Shown piece by piece: positions 53,065 through 61,898 of a stretch of DNA of 64,000 bases. The number at the start of each line of letters is the position of its first letter. The first letter of the stretch is position 1. This stretch comes from Anaerolinea sp. GTDB lineage: Bacteria; Chloroflexota; Limnocylindria; Limnocylindrales; CSP1-4. The stretch lies in the NCBI GenBank assembly GCA_013822395.1, contig PNKK01000003.1, forward strand, positions 1 to 64,000, given 5' to 3'. Under the pieces are notes generated by a model that was not told the origin of the DNA, ran no database searches, and saw only the letters and a list, made by a program, of their open reading frames with translations. The translations under genes and the position numbers were made by a program.

Positions 53065-54282
53065 CTATTTGGGGCGGCGGAGGAAGCTCGGAATCTCGAG
53101 GTCGTCCGCGTCGTAGGCAGCCCGCTTCACCGGGACGGGCTCACCGACCGAGCGGCTCCCGGTTCTCGCGGCGGCCTCGTCCGGACGTGCGGCCGGGGCG
53201 TCTGGGACACCGGCGTCGTTGAGCTGCGTCCGCTGCCGCTCGAGCTCCTGAAGGAAATCGCGCGGGGCGCGGGTGATGGCGTCCAGCGGTGCGCTCGAAG
53301 TCGCGTGCACGGCGGAGCGACTCGTCGTGCGGCGACCATCGAAGCCGGTCGCGATGACCGTGATCATCACTTCCTCACCGAGGCGCTCGTTGAAGCTCGT
53401 TCCGAAGATGATGTTCGCCTCCGGGTCCGCCGCGGCGCGGATCTCCTCGGCCGCCTCCGTGACCTCGAACAACGACAGGTTCTGAGAGCCGGTGACATTG
53501 AACAGGATGCCCTGGGCGCCGTTGATGTTGACCTCGAGGAGCGGACTGGAGATCGCCTGGCGGGCGGCCTCCACGGCGCGGTTCTCGCCGCTCGCCCGGC
53601 CGATCCCCATGAGCGCCGAGCCGGCATCCTTCATGATCGCCCGCACGTCGGCGAAGTCAAGGTTGATCAGGCCGGGCACGGTGATGATGTCGCTGATGCC
53701 CTGGACGCCCTGGCGGAGAACGTCGTCCACGACACGGAAGGCGTCGAGGATGCTGGTGTTCTTCTGGACCACATCCCGCAGACGGTCGTTTGGGATCGTG
53801 ATCAGGGTGTCCACCTTGCCCTTCAGCTCCTCGGCGGACTTCTCCGCACTGAGCCTGCGCTTGGCACCCTCGAACGTGAACGGCTTGGTGACGACACCGA
53901 TCGTGAGCGCGCCGGCGGCCTTGGCGAGCTCCGCAACGACCGGGGCGGCGCCGGAGCCTGTTCCTCCCCCGAGGCCGGCCGTGATGAAGACCATGTCAGA
54001 GCCTTCAAGGGCCGATGCGATCTTGTCCGCGTCCTCCTCGGCGGCGCGCTGGCCGATGGACGAATCGCCGCCCGCGCCGAGGCCTCTGGTGATCTTGTCG
54101 CCAATCCGGATCTTGTGCGGCGCATCGGACTGAAGAAGGGCCTGCGCGTCCGTATTCAGCGCGATGAACTCCACGCCCATCATCTCGGCGCGGATCATCC
54201 GGTTGACGGCGTTGCTGCCACCGCCACCGACCCCGATGACGCGGATGAGCGCGAAATTCTCCGAATCGGAACGCAGGGCCAC
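53065..54282 (-). CDS. ftsZ: Cell division protein FtsZ
   Basis: GTG 54282 behind GGAGGAG gives 405 aa. The tubulin signature [22 protein letters not shown] is near residue 100, [17 protein letters not shown] at the N-terminus, and the C-terminal peptide [13 protein letters not shown] recruits FtsA. FtsZ polymerises at midcell into the division ring. The frame extends upstream to 55113 but that portion is not conserved. A long leader separates it from ftsA. Confidence 0.97.
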   Translation of the reverse strand: MALRSDSENFALIRVIGVGGGGSNAVNRMIRAEMMGVEFIALNTDAQALLQSDAPHKIRIGDKITRGLGAGGDSSIGQRAAEEDADKIASALEGSDMVFITAGLGGGTGSGAAPVVAELAKAAGALTIGVVTKPFTFEGAKRRLSAEKSAEELKGKVDTLITIPNDRLRDVVQKNTSILDAFRVVDDVLRQGVQGISDIITVPGLINLDFADVRAIMKDAGSALMGIGRASGENRAVEAARQAISSPLLEVNINGAQGILFNVTGSQNLSLFEVTEAAEEIRAAADPEANIIFGTSFNERLGEEVMITVIATGFDGRRTTSRSAVHATSSAPLDAITRAPRDFLQELERQRTQLNDAGVPDAPAARPDEAAARTGSRSVGEPVPVKRAAYDADDLEIPSFLRRPK

Positions 54283-54665
54283 CGTTCTCCTCCAATGACC
54301 TCCCGGGGAGGCCGGGGCTGAACCGTCTGGATTGGCGACCCAAAGCCGTCCTGGAGCGGTCTCTTGGCGCGCTCGGGGTCGTTGGGCGAGTCTATCATTG
54401 GCGGCGCCCGGCGTGCCCCCTGAATCTCGATGGGTGCCCCCGAATCCGTCGCCGAGCGTGCAAACTCCGGCCGTAGCCGCGAACGCGTGGCGTGGGCGCA
54501 CCGCCCGGGGCGCACCGCCGGGTATGGAATCGCTGCGGACGAGGGTAGCCGCGCACGACGTCGGTTGATTCCGCGGCTCGGCCGAGGGTGGCCGGGCCCG
54601 GTCTGATGCGCCACCTTGATCAGCCGGCGGGAGGTCCGTGTGGACGACCTCCCCGGGAATCACAG
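54283..54665. other. Leader region between ftsA and ftsZ
   Basis: These 383 bp contain no convincing ORF. A hairpin GGAGGTC/GACCTCC (54630-54652) lies just after ftsA, probably separating or dampening transcription before ftsZ. On the minus strand TGATAGACT near 54400 is the only AT-containing box that could be a -10 for ftsZ. Confidence 0.45.
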
Positions 54666-55895
54666 TTACGGGAAGATGCTGCGGAGAGCGTCCCGGAGAC
54701 GGCCGAGGATCCCGAAGGCGGGCGCCGACTCGTAACGCGCCGGCTCCCCCTCGGCGAGCGACCGCGCACCCCACTGGAGCAGCCCGATCGCGGTCGCGTA
54801 GGCCGGAGTGAGGATCGAGTCCGTGAGCCCGCCGACGCCGGTCGGGGCGACGACGCGGACGGGCATCTGGAGAACCTCGCGGCCCAGCTCGGCGATGCCC
54901 GACAGCTGCGCCGCGCCGCCGGTCAGGATGATCCCGGCGGGCAGCATGCCGGCGCCGGCCGAGCGCATCTCGGCGCCGAGGAGCTCGAACGTCTCGCGCA
55001 TCCGGGCTTCGATGATCTGGCACAGCTCGAGACGGCTGATGGACCGGCCGGCCTCTTCGCCCAGAACGGAGACGCCGATCTCCTCGTTCTCCCCCACCCC
55101 GCGCAGATCGCACGTGCCGTGGCGGATCTTCAGCTCTTCGGCGACCGGCAGCGAGGTCTTGATCCCGATCGCGACGTCGTTGGTGACAAAGTTCCCGCCG
55201 ACCGGCAGGACGCTCGTGTGGAAGGGGGAGCCTTCGTTGAACATCGCGAGGTCGATCGTTCCCGCGCCGATGTCGGCGATCGCGACGCCGAGATCCTTCT
55301 CGGTCTCAGAGGCCACGGCGTCCGCGGCGGCGAGGGCGTTCGCGACCCGCTCGTCGATCTTCACACCGGCTGCGGCAACGCACTTCGTGAGGTTCTGGAC
55401 GGCGGTCGCGGGCGCCGTGACGATGTGGGTCTCGACCTCCAGACGGAGGGCGCTCATCCCGAGCGGGTCCTTCACGCCCTCCTGGCCGTCGACGATGAAG
55501 CCCCGCCGCTCGACGTGGAGGACCTCCCGGTTCGACGGGATCGCCACCGCCCGGGCGACCTCGATCGCCCGGAGGATGTCCTCCCGGCTGATCTCGCGGT
55601 CGTGGGCCGTGACGGCGACCTGGCCGGTCGAGTTCAGGCTCTCGACCTGGGCGCCGCCCACGCCGACGAACGCCTTGTCGATCTTCCAACCCGACAGGCG
55701 TTCGGCACGCTCGACGGCGTCGGCGATCGAGCGGACGGTCTGGTCGATGTTGACGACGGCGCCCTTCTTCAGGCCGGACGAGGGCACGGTCCCGTGTCCG
55801 ATCACGGTGACCCTCCCGTCGCGGCTCACCTCGCCGATGAGCGCGCAGACCTTGCTCGTGCCGACGTCGATCCCGACGAGGACTCCTTCCACCAC
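54666..55895 (-). CDS. ftsA: Cell division protein FtsA
   Basis: The 409-aa actin-like protein starts [19 protein letters not shown] (phosphate 1). [16 protein letters not shown] (phosphate 2) is near 205 and [16 protein letters not shown] (adenosine motif) near 330. Its C-terminus [10 protein letters not shown] is a plausible membrane-binding amphipathic helix. It anchors FtsZ to the membrane. It lies 32 bp after the small basic protein gene. Confidence 0.96.
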   Translation of the reverse strand: MVEGVLVGIDVGTSKVCALIGEVSRDGRVTVIGHGTVPSSGLKKGAVVNIDQTVRSIADAVERAERLSGWKIDKAFVGVGGAQVESLNSTGQVAVTAHDREISREDILRAIEVARAVAIPSNREVLHVERRGFIVDGQEGVKDPLGMSALRLEVETHIVTAPATAVQNLTKCVAAAGVKIDERVANALAAADAVASETEKDLGVAIADIGAGTIDLAMFNEGSPFHTSVLPVGGNFVTNDVAIGIKTSLPVAEELKIRHGTCDLRGVGENEEIGVSVLGEEAGRSISRLELCQIIEARMRETFELLGAEMRSAGAGMLPAGIILTGGAAQLSGIAELGREVLQMPVRVVAPTGVGGLTDSILTPAYATAIGLLQWGARSLAEGEPARYESAPAFGILGRLRDALRSIFP

Positions 55896-55927
55896 GGTTA
55901 TCGCCTGCTCCCTCCCGGCTGCCCGGG

Positions 55928-56368
55928 TCAGATGAAGTGTCGCCGGATCAGGGCGACGTTATTGAAGATCCGGAACCCGAAGTTGATGAGCGCCACTAGG
56001 TAGAGATCGAGGCTCAGCCGGTCGCCGATGAACGTGAGGATCACGGCAACCACCGCGTTCGTGACGAAGCCCGAGATGAAGATCCGATTGTCGTAGACGC
56101 CGTCGAGCTCCGCCCGCACCGCCCCGAGCACCGAGTCGAGCGCGGCGAGGATCGCCACCGCCGAGTAGCGGGTGAACTCGAAGCCGACGTTGACATTGAG
56201 GACAAGCCCGAGCAGGACGCCCAGCAGCAGGCCTGCCAGGGGAAGGAACACCGTGGGTCGTCCTCGTGCGGTACGTTTCGGCAAGGCTACCCGACGCGCG
56301 AGGGGCGGGGCAACCGGTTCGCGCGTTCCGGTCGTCGCGCCGAAGGAAGAGCCGCCGGCCGGGATCAC
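55928..56368 (-). CDS. Small basic membrane protein (DUF1290, Sbp)
   Basis: The 146-aa product has a basic N-terminus, then LLLGVLLGLVLNVNVGFEFTRYSAVAILAALDS and two more hydrophobic segments. LNVNVGFEFTRYSAVAILAALDSVLGAVRA is close to DUF1290 proteins, which lie between division genes in Gram-positive bacteria. ATG 56368 overlaps the ftsQ stop by 4 bp. A start nearer the first helix is possible. Confidence 0.85.
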   Translation of the reverse strand: MIPAGGSSFGATTGTREPVAPPLARRVALPKRTARGRPTVFLPLAGLLLGVLLGLVLNVNVGFEFTRYSAVAILAALDSVLGAVRAELDGVYDNRIFISGFVTNAVVAVILTFIGDRLSLDLYLVALINFGFRIFNNVALIRRHFI

Positions 56369-57303
56369 GGCGGCTGGCCCTTCGGCGTCGGTCTCGGGAT
56401 GAACGTCCCGTTGTCGGCGTCGGCGAGGATGACCTCCGCGATCCCGCTTTCGCGGCCGTCGAGGAGGCTGCGCAGCAGCCGGACCTGGCCCGGGATGAGG
56501 TCAGGCGTCCGGAGGCTCGGCGTGTAGAGCCCGAAGACCGCGACCCACGACGCGGGGGACGTCCCGACGACGAAGCCGTTGGCGTCCGAGACGGTCACCA
56601 GCAGGGCGTCGGCAACGCTGCCGACGTCGGTCGGGACGAGCGATCCCAGGCGCCTCGCGGCATCGAGATCGACCGGGTTGAGCGTGCGGCCGAGGGCGAG
56701 CTCGGTCGAGGCTGCGCGGGCGTCGTCGATGACCGGGAGCCCGGCGACCGTCACCGCGCCGGGCTCGGCGACCGCGAAGAGGACGCCGTCGCGGTCCACG
56801 AGGAACCGGGCCTCTCCGACCGACCAGGCGAGGATCGCCTCCCGCTCGGTGACACCGACGACGAGGGTGTCCGGCAGGGAGACGACCACGGTCGCGTCGG
56901 CGACCCCGGGGAGCGCGCTGATCCGGTCCGCGAGCGGCTCGACCGTCAATCGGAAGAGGTTGGTGCCGGTCGGGATGCCGATCGCCGCCTCGACGGCGTC
57001 GCGGGGGGTCCAGCGCAGCTGGGGGATCTCGGCCCGCATGTACGTGAAGGCGGGCGTCGCGGCCAGCCCGTAGATCGAACCGAGCGAGGCGAGGATCCCG
57101 AGCAGGGCTCCGGCTCGCGCCGGGGTGAAGCGCGGCACCCTGCTCGGCCGCGGGAGCCGAACGGCGGGGCCGCCCTCACGGTGTACCGGGCCGCCTCGGA
57201 CCGGTCGCGCTCCGGTCCGACCTTCCGCCCGACCCTCCGGCCGGTGTTCGCCGGAGCGCGTGGCGACCGAGCGTGGACCGGAGCTGCGCCCGAGAAGCCT
57301 CAC
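56365..57303 (-). CDS. ftsQ: Cell division protein FtsQ/DivIB
   Basis: The 312-aa frame opens at GTG 57303, with a basic N-terminus, one membrane helix (ALLGILASLGSIYGLAAT, about residues 65-82) and an external POTRA-like part (RISALPGVADATVVVSLPDTLVVGVTEREAI). This is FtsQ/DivIB architecture. No good ribosome site is seen for GTG 57303, so a downstream start is possible. It sits 10 bp after ddl. Confidence 0.88.
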   Translation of the reverse strand: MRLLGRSSGPRSVATRSGEHRPEGRAEGRTGARPVRGGPVHREGGPAVRLPRPSRVPRFTPARAGALLGILASLGSIYGLAATPAFTYMRAEIPQLRWTPRDAVEAAIGIPTGTNLFRLTVEPLADRISALPGVADATVVVSLPDTLVVGVTEREAILAWSVGEARFLVDRDGVLFAVAEPGAVTVAGLPVIDDARAASTELALGRTLNPVDLDAARRLGSLVPTDVGSVADALLVTVSDANGFVVGTSPASWVAVFGLYTPSLRTPDLIPGQVRLLRSLLDGRESGIAEVILADADNGTFIPRPTPKGQPP

Positions 57304-57313
57304 CGGGCGGTTC

Positions 57314-58441
57314 TCATCGCGGCAGGTCGCCCGGGGTCAGGCGCCCCGCCATACGGCCGGCGTGCCGCTCGAGCGCCAGCTCCAGGACACGCCGGCAGAC
57401 GGCGGTGAAGTCAAGACCGCCCTCGGACGGCATCGTCGGGAAGAGGCTGATCGGCGTGAAGCCCGGGATCGTGTTGATCTCCGAGAGGTGCGGCTCGTCG
57501 CCGCGGAGCAGGAAGTCCACCCGCGCGAAGCCCTCCGCGCCGGCGGCGCGATAGGCGTCCCGGGCCAGCTTCCGGAGTGTCGCCCGGAGAGCGTCGGAGA
57601 CCTCTGCCCGGGTGGAGGTCTCCGACAGGCCGGGCGTGTATTTCGCGGCGTAGTCGTAGAACTCGTGCCCGGCGACGATCTCGCCCGGCCCATAGATGCC
57701 CAGCGGCGGATCCGACCCGATGACCGAGATCTCGAGGTCCCGTGCGCCGGCGAGATAGGCCTCGGCGAGCGCGAGCGTGTCGTAGCGGAACGCGAGCTCG
57801 AGGGCCGCGGCCCGCTCGCGGGGCCCATGGGCGAGCGTCATGCCGACCGAGCTCCCCAGGCGCGCCGGCTTGATCATCAGCCGTGGATCGCCCGTGCCCG
57901 CGGCGAACGCCTCGAGCTCGGCCAGCACCGCGTCGCGTTCCGTACGCCAGCGAGCGATCCGGATCTCGCGCCAGTCCACGACCGGCAGGCCCAAGCCGCG
58001 CCAGATCCGCTTCTGCATCGCCTTGTCCATGCCGATCGCGGATCCCAGGACGCCAGCGCCAGTGTACGCCACGCCGACGGCGTCGAGAAGCGCCTGGACC
58101 GTGCCGTCCTCGCCGAACGGCCCGTGGAGCGCGATGAAGACGACCGGCGCCGGGCTCGCCGCGGCCAGGCGGTCGATCGCCGCTCCAACGCTCACCGGTC
58201 CCTCCGCCCCGAGCGCGACCGGGTCGTCGTAGGCAGCGGCCGTGCGCTCACCGCGCACGTGGTCCGCCGGCAACCACCACCAGCGGCCGTCGAGATCGAT
58301 GAGGACCTGGCTGAGGTCCAGGCCGTCCGCCCGGAGGGCCGTCGCGATCGCCGTCCCCGACACGATCGACACGTCGTGCTCCGCGGACGGGCCGCCGAAG
58401 AGGACGACGACAGGCGGGTGGGCACCGGCCGGGATGGTCAT
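57314..58441 (-). CDS. ddl: D-alanine-D-alanine ligase
   Basis: The 375-aa ATP-grasp ligase starts VVVLFGGPSAEHDVSIVSGTAI and contains IALHGPFGEDGTVQALLDAVGVAYTG. C-terminal FARVDFLLRGDEPHLSEINTIPGFTPISLFP carries the Mg-binding residues. It makes the D-Ala-D-Ala of peptidoglycan. The ATG overlaps the murB stop by 4 bp. Location after murB is common where both are in dcw. Confidence 0.96.
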   Translation of the reverse strand: MTIPAGAHPPVVVLFGGPSAEHDVSIVSGTAIATALRADGLDLSQVLIDLDGRWWWLPADHVRGERTAAAYDDPVALGAEGPVSVGAAIDRLAAASPAPVVFIALHGPFGEDGTVQALLDAVGVAYTGAGVLGSAIGMDKAMQKRIWRGLGLPVVDWREIRIARWRTERDAVLAELEAFAAGTGDPRLMIKPARLGSSVGMTLAHGPRERAAALELAFRYDTLALAEAYLAGARDLEISVIGSDPPLGIYGPGEIVAGHEFYDYAAKYTPGLSETSTRAEVSDALRATLRKLARDAYRAAGAEGFARVDFLLRGDEPHLSEINTIPGFTPISLFPTMPSEGGLDFTAVCRRVLELALERHAGRMAGRLTPGDLPR

Positions 58442-59433
58442 GCGGGGTCCGCGCCTCCAGCGTCGTCGGCCGGCCAGGGCCAGCCGGTCCAGTCGCCGAC
58501 GAACTCGACCTCGAAACGCAGGTCGATGCCGTCGGTCGCCTGAATCGTGGCACGGACATGGTCGGCGAGGCGGCGGACGTCGGCTGCGGTCCCGGTTCTG
58601 TCGTGCACGATGAAGTTCGCATGCTTCTCGCTGACGGTCGCGCCGCCGATGCGGAAGCCCTTGAGGCCCGCTCGCTCGATCAGGAGGCCGGCGGCCGGAC
58701 CGTCGTCCGGGTTGCGGAAGACGCTCCCTGCCGAGGCCAGACCGAGCGGCTGGTGCGCCTGGCGCCAGCGGCGGATGTCGTCGAGGCGCCCGCGAATGAC
58801 GTCGGGAGGCTCGGGCCTCAGCCGGAATGTCGCCCCGAGGACGAACTCGCGAGTCGCCGGATCGTCCTGATGCTTGAACCGGCTGTCGCGATAGGCGAAG
58901 CCCAGCTCTGCCGCCGCCAGCCGTGCCTCCGTGCCGTCGGCCAGGAGGACGTCCGCGGATTCGAGGATCGTCGCGACCTCGCTCCCGTGGGCGCCGGCGT
59001 TCGCCCAGACCGCGCCGCCCACGGTGCCCGGGATCGCCAGCCCGAACTCCAGGCCGGACAGGCCCGCCTTCTGGGTCTCGGTCGCGGCGCGCGCCATCTG
59101 GACTCCGGCCGCGGCGATGTAGCGCTCGCCGTCGACGCTGGACTGCTCGGCGCGGACGTGGACGACGAGACCGCGGATGCCACGATCGGAGACGACCACG
59201 TTGCTCCCCCTCCCCAGGACGAGCAGCGGGATGGCGCGGCTCCGAGCGAACCGGATCAGGCCCCGCAGCTCGAACGCGTTGTGGGCGGTCGCGAACAGGT
59301 CTGCGGTGCCGCCGACCCGCATCGTGGTCAGCTTCGCGAGCACTGCGTCGCGCTCGGCGCGGACGCCGATCCGCCGGGCGATCTCGGCGCCGAGCGCCGT
59401 GGCGTCGAAGGCGGGGGGGGTGGGTGGGGTCAT
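58438..59433 (-). CDS. murB: UDP-N-acetylenolpyruvoylglucosamine reductase
   Basis: ATG 59433 gives 331 aa with the FAD-binding LGRGSNVVVSDRGIRGLVV and GLEFGLAIPGTVGGAVWANAGAHG. The catalytic serine lies in ASAGSVFRNP and a Glu near the end (FEVEFVG). It reduces UDP-GlcNAc enolpyruvate to UDP-MurNAc. The frame continues upstream as a shadow. It lies 13 bp after murG; murC, usually between them, is missing. Confidence 0.95.
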   Translation of the reverse strand: MTPPTPPAFDATALGAEIARRIGVRAERDAVLAKLTTMRVGGTADLFATAHNAFELRGLIRFARSRAIPLLVLGRGSNVVVSDRGIRGLVVHVRAEQSSVDGERYIAAAGVQMARAATETQKAGLSGLEFGLAIPGTVGGAVWANAGAHGSEVATILESADVLLADGTEARLAAAELGFAYRDSRFKHQDDPATREFVLGATFRLRPEPPDVIRGRLDDIRRWRQAHQPLGLASAGSVFRNPDDGPAAGLLIERAGLKGFRIGGATVSEKHANFIVHDRTGTAADVRRLADHVRATIQATDGIDLRFEVEFVGDWTGWPWPADDAGGADPA

Positions 59434-59446
59434 GGCCGATCGAGGC

Positions 59447-60598
59447 TCATGCTCGGGCCCCGCGCGCGATCCGTTCGACCGTGGCGGCATCCGGCAGCGG
59501 GCGGCGCTCCGCCAGCGCGACCAGGATCGTCGCGACCGCATCGGCGGCCGCCGGTCGCCCGAGAGCCCGCGACGCTGCGGCCATCGCCGCGTGGGTCGCG
59601 GGATCGTCGAGGATGGTCGCTGCCCCGAGGAGCGCGGCAGCGTCGAACGCCTCGTCCTCGACCAGGCGGGCTGCCCCGGCTTCAGCGAGACCAGCGGCGT
59701 TCGCCCGCTGGTGGCCCCCCGCGTGCGGGTAGGGCACCACGACCATCGGCAGGCCCATCGCGGTGACCTCCGCGAGCGTGGATGAACCGGCTCGGCCCAC
59801 GACGAGATCCGCCGCCGCAAGCGCGGTGAGCATCTGGTCGCGGAGGAAGGGCTCCGGCCGGTAGCGGGAGCGGAGCTCGACAGGGAGCCGCTCGCGGGTG
59901 GCGAGCGCGAGTGCGTACCCCTCGTCGCCGGTCACGTGGATCAGATGGATCCGCTCCACGAGACGCGGGAGCGCCTCGGCGACGGCCGCGTTGAACCGGC
60001 GGACCGCCTGCGAGCCACCGAACATGAGGAGGACGCGGCCGCCCGGCGGAATCCCAAGGCGCTCGCGAGCCGCGAGCCGATCCACGTCACGGGTCTCACG
60101 GATGGGCGTCCCCGTCTCCAGGCACGGCCGTTGGGCGCCGAGGGCCGTGCAGGTTGCCGCGAACGACACCGCGATCGCGGAGGCGAGCCCGGCCGTCGCC
60201 CGGACGCTCCGCCCGGGGATCAGGTTGCCCTCCCAGAGAAGGACGGGGATTCGAAGGATCGCCGCCGCGACGAGAACCGGGATCGCGACGTAGCCGCCGG
60301 TCGTGAAGATCGCAGCCGGTCGGTCGCGGGCGAGGAACGCGATCGCCTGCGGGACGGACAGCCCGAGACGGACCGGGTCGGCGACGAGGTGGACGTCGCG
60401 GCCGACCGTCCGGAGCGATCGGAGTGCGAGCCGGCGCAGGGGGATGCCGGCCGCTCGGACGATCCGGTCCTCCAGGCCTCGGTGCCCCCCGATCCAGCGG
60501 AGCTCAGGCGGGCTCGGCTGGTGTTGCAGGGAGTCCGCGACGGCGAGGGCCGGGTAGATGTGACCGCCCGTTCCCCCGCCCGCGATCAGCAGGCGCAT
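59447..60598 (-). CDS. murG: UDP-GlcNAc:lipid I GlcNAc transferase
   Basis: ATG 60598 gives 383 aa starting MRLLIAGGGTGGHIYPALAVADSL, the MurG N-terminal loop. VLLMFGGSQAVRRFN and VVGRAGSSTLAEVTAMGLPMVVVPYP are the donor-binding motifs. It forms lipid II at the inner face of the membrane. The ftsW frame overlaps its first 95 bp, so the start is translated inside ftsW. Confidence 0.96.
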   Translation of the reverse strand: MRLLIAGGGTGGHIYPALAVADSLQHQPSPPELRWIGGHRGLEDRIVRAAGIPLRRLALRSLRTVGRDVHLVADPVRLGLSVPQAIAFLARDRPAAIFTTGGYVAIPVLVAAAILRIPVLLWEGNLIPGRSVRATAGLASAIAVSFAATCTALGAQRPCLETGTPIRETRDVDRLAARERLGIPPGGRVLLMFGGSQAVRRFNAAVAEALPRLVERIHLIHVTGDEGYALALATRERLPVELRSRYRPEPFLRDQMLTALAAADLVVGRAGSSTLAEVTAMGLPMVVVPYPHAGGHQRANAAGLAEAGAARLVEDEAFDAAALLGAATILDDPATHAAMAAASRALGRPAAADAVATILVALAERRPLPDAATVERIARGARA

Positions 60599-61898
60599 CG
60601 GTCTCCTGGTTCGTGCGTTCCACCGTTTCCCGGGAGATTGACAGGAGGATCCCGACGGCGGCAAAGCTGACGATAAGCGACGAGCCGCCCGCGCTGATGA
60701 ACGGGAGGGTGATCCCGGTCACCGGCAGGAGCGCCACGACGACCCCGATGTTGATGAACGCCTGGAGGCACAACCAGGCGGTGATCCCGACGGCCAGCAG
60801 GGCCCCGAACGTGTCCGGTGCTCGGAGAGCGGTCCGGATCCCGGCGTACGCGAGGACGACGAAGAGTGCGATGACGGTCGCCGCCCCAACGAACCCGAAC
60901 TCCTCGCCGATGATCGCAAAGATGAAGTCGTTCCAGGCGTTCGGGAGAAAAAGGCCGCCGGCGAGCTTGCTCTCTCCGAGGCCGGATCCGAAGATCCCGC
61001 CGAGGCCCAGGGCGAGGAGCCCCTGGATCGTATGGAAGCCGGCGCCGAGCGGATCCTGCCACGGGTCGAGGAACGTCCGGATCCGCACGAGCTGGTACTC
61101 GCGGAGGCCCACGAGGATCGCGGTCAGGACACCCAGCAGGCCCATCGCCCCGAACTGCCAGATCCCTGCCCCGGCGATGAAGAACATCACGAACGCGGTC
61201 GCCGCGATGACGGTCGTGGTGCCCAGGTCCGGTTGCCTGAAGACGAGCGCGACGACCGGCAGCAGGATCAGGAGGAACGGGATCGTGCCGGATCGGAAGC
61301 TGGCGATCCGGGTGCCACGCGACGCCATCCAGTGGGCCAGGTAGACGATCAGCCCGAGCTTGGCGATCTCGGCCGGGTGGATGGCCGGGAGTGGCCCGAT
61401 GACGAGCCAGCGCGCCGAGCCCCCAACCACCTTGTTCAGGCTCGGAACGAAGACGAGGACGAGGAGGACGACCGCGGCGAGATATGCCGGGAGCGAGACG
61501 AGCCGGAGGTATCGGTAGTCGATCCGCATGGTCACGAGCATCGCGAGGACGCCCAGGGCCGCCCACAGGATCTGCGGCCCCACGATCGCGAGCGTGTTGT
61601 CCTGCTGGACGTAGGCCCGCATCGCAGACGATGAGTACACCATCAGGATGCCGACGGCCGCGAGCGTGACGACCGCCACCAGGATTGACCAGTCGGGCTG
61701 ATGGCGCTCACGACGCAGGATGACGTCCGGGCGGGCGGGCACGGCCTGGCGGCGAGAACCGGCCCGAGCTCGGTCGGCATCCCCCCCGCGCCCGGCCCGG
61801 GCGTCGCGGTCGGCGGCGGCGCGGCGCCCCGGGATCGGTCGCACGACCGCGTTGGCGGCCCGGCTCCCGGGAAGCGAGCGTTGCACCAGGCCCATCAC
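60504..61898 (-). CDS. ftsW: Lipid II polymerase/flippase-family protein FtsW
   Basis: The 464-aa SEDS protein has about ten membrane helices and GEEFGFVGAATVIALF, FISAGGSSLIVSFAAVGILLSISRE at the C-terminal end. The first 60 residues are Arg/Ala-rich, an extension before WSILVAVVTLAAVGILMVYSSS. The last 31 residues, rich in Arg, Gly and Pro, are encoded within murG in another frame. It polymerises septal glycan with a class B PBP. Confidence 0.94.
   Translation of the reverse strand: MMGLVQRSLPGSRAANAVVRPIPGRRAAADRDARAGRGGDADRARAGSRRQAVPARPDVILRRERHQPDWSILVAVVTLAAVGILMVYSSSAMRAYVQQDNTLAIVGPQILWAALGVLAMLVTMRIDYRYLRLVSLPAYLAAVVLLVLVFVPSLNKVVGGSARWLVIGPLPAIHPAEIAKLGLIVYLAHWMASRGTRIASFRSGTIPFLLILLPVVALVFRQPDLGTTTVIAATAFVMFFIAGAGIWQFGAMGLLGVLTAILVGLREYQLVRIRTFLDPWQDPLGAGFHTIQGLLALGLGGIFGSGLGESKLAGGLFLPNAWNDFIFAIIGEEFGFVGAATVIALFVVLAYAGIRTALRAPDTFGALLAVGITAWLCLQAFINIGVVVALLPVTGITLPFISAGGSSLIVSFAAVGILLSISRETVERTNQETDAPADRGRGNGRSHLPGPRRRGLPATPAEPA

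Noticed and set aside
53065-55113. FtsZ extended to 682 aa
   Set aside because: The upstream part crosses the ftsA gene and lacks FtsZ similarity; GTG 54282 with GGAGGAG gives the normal length.
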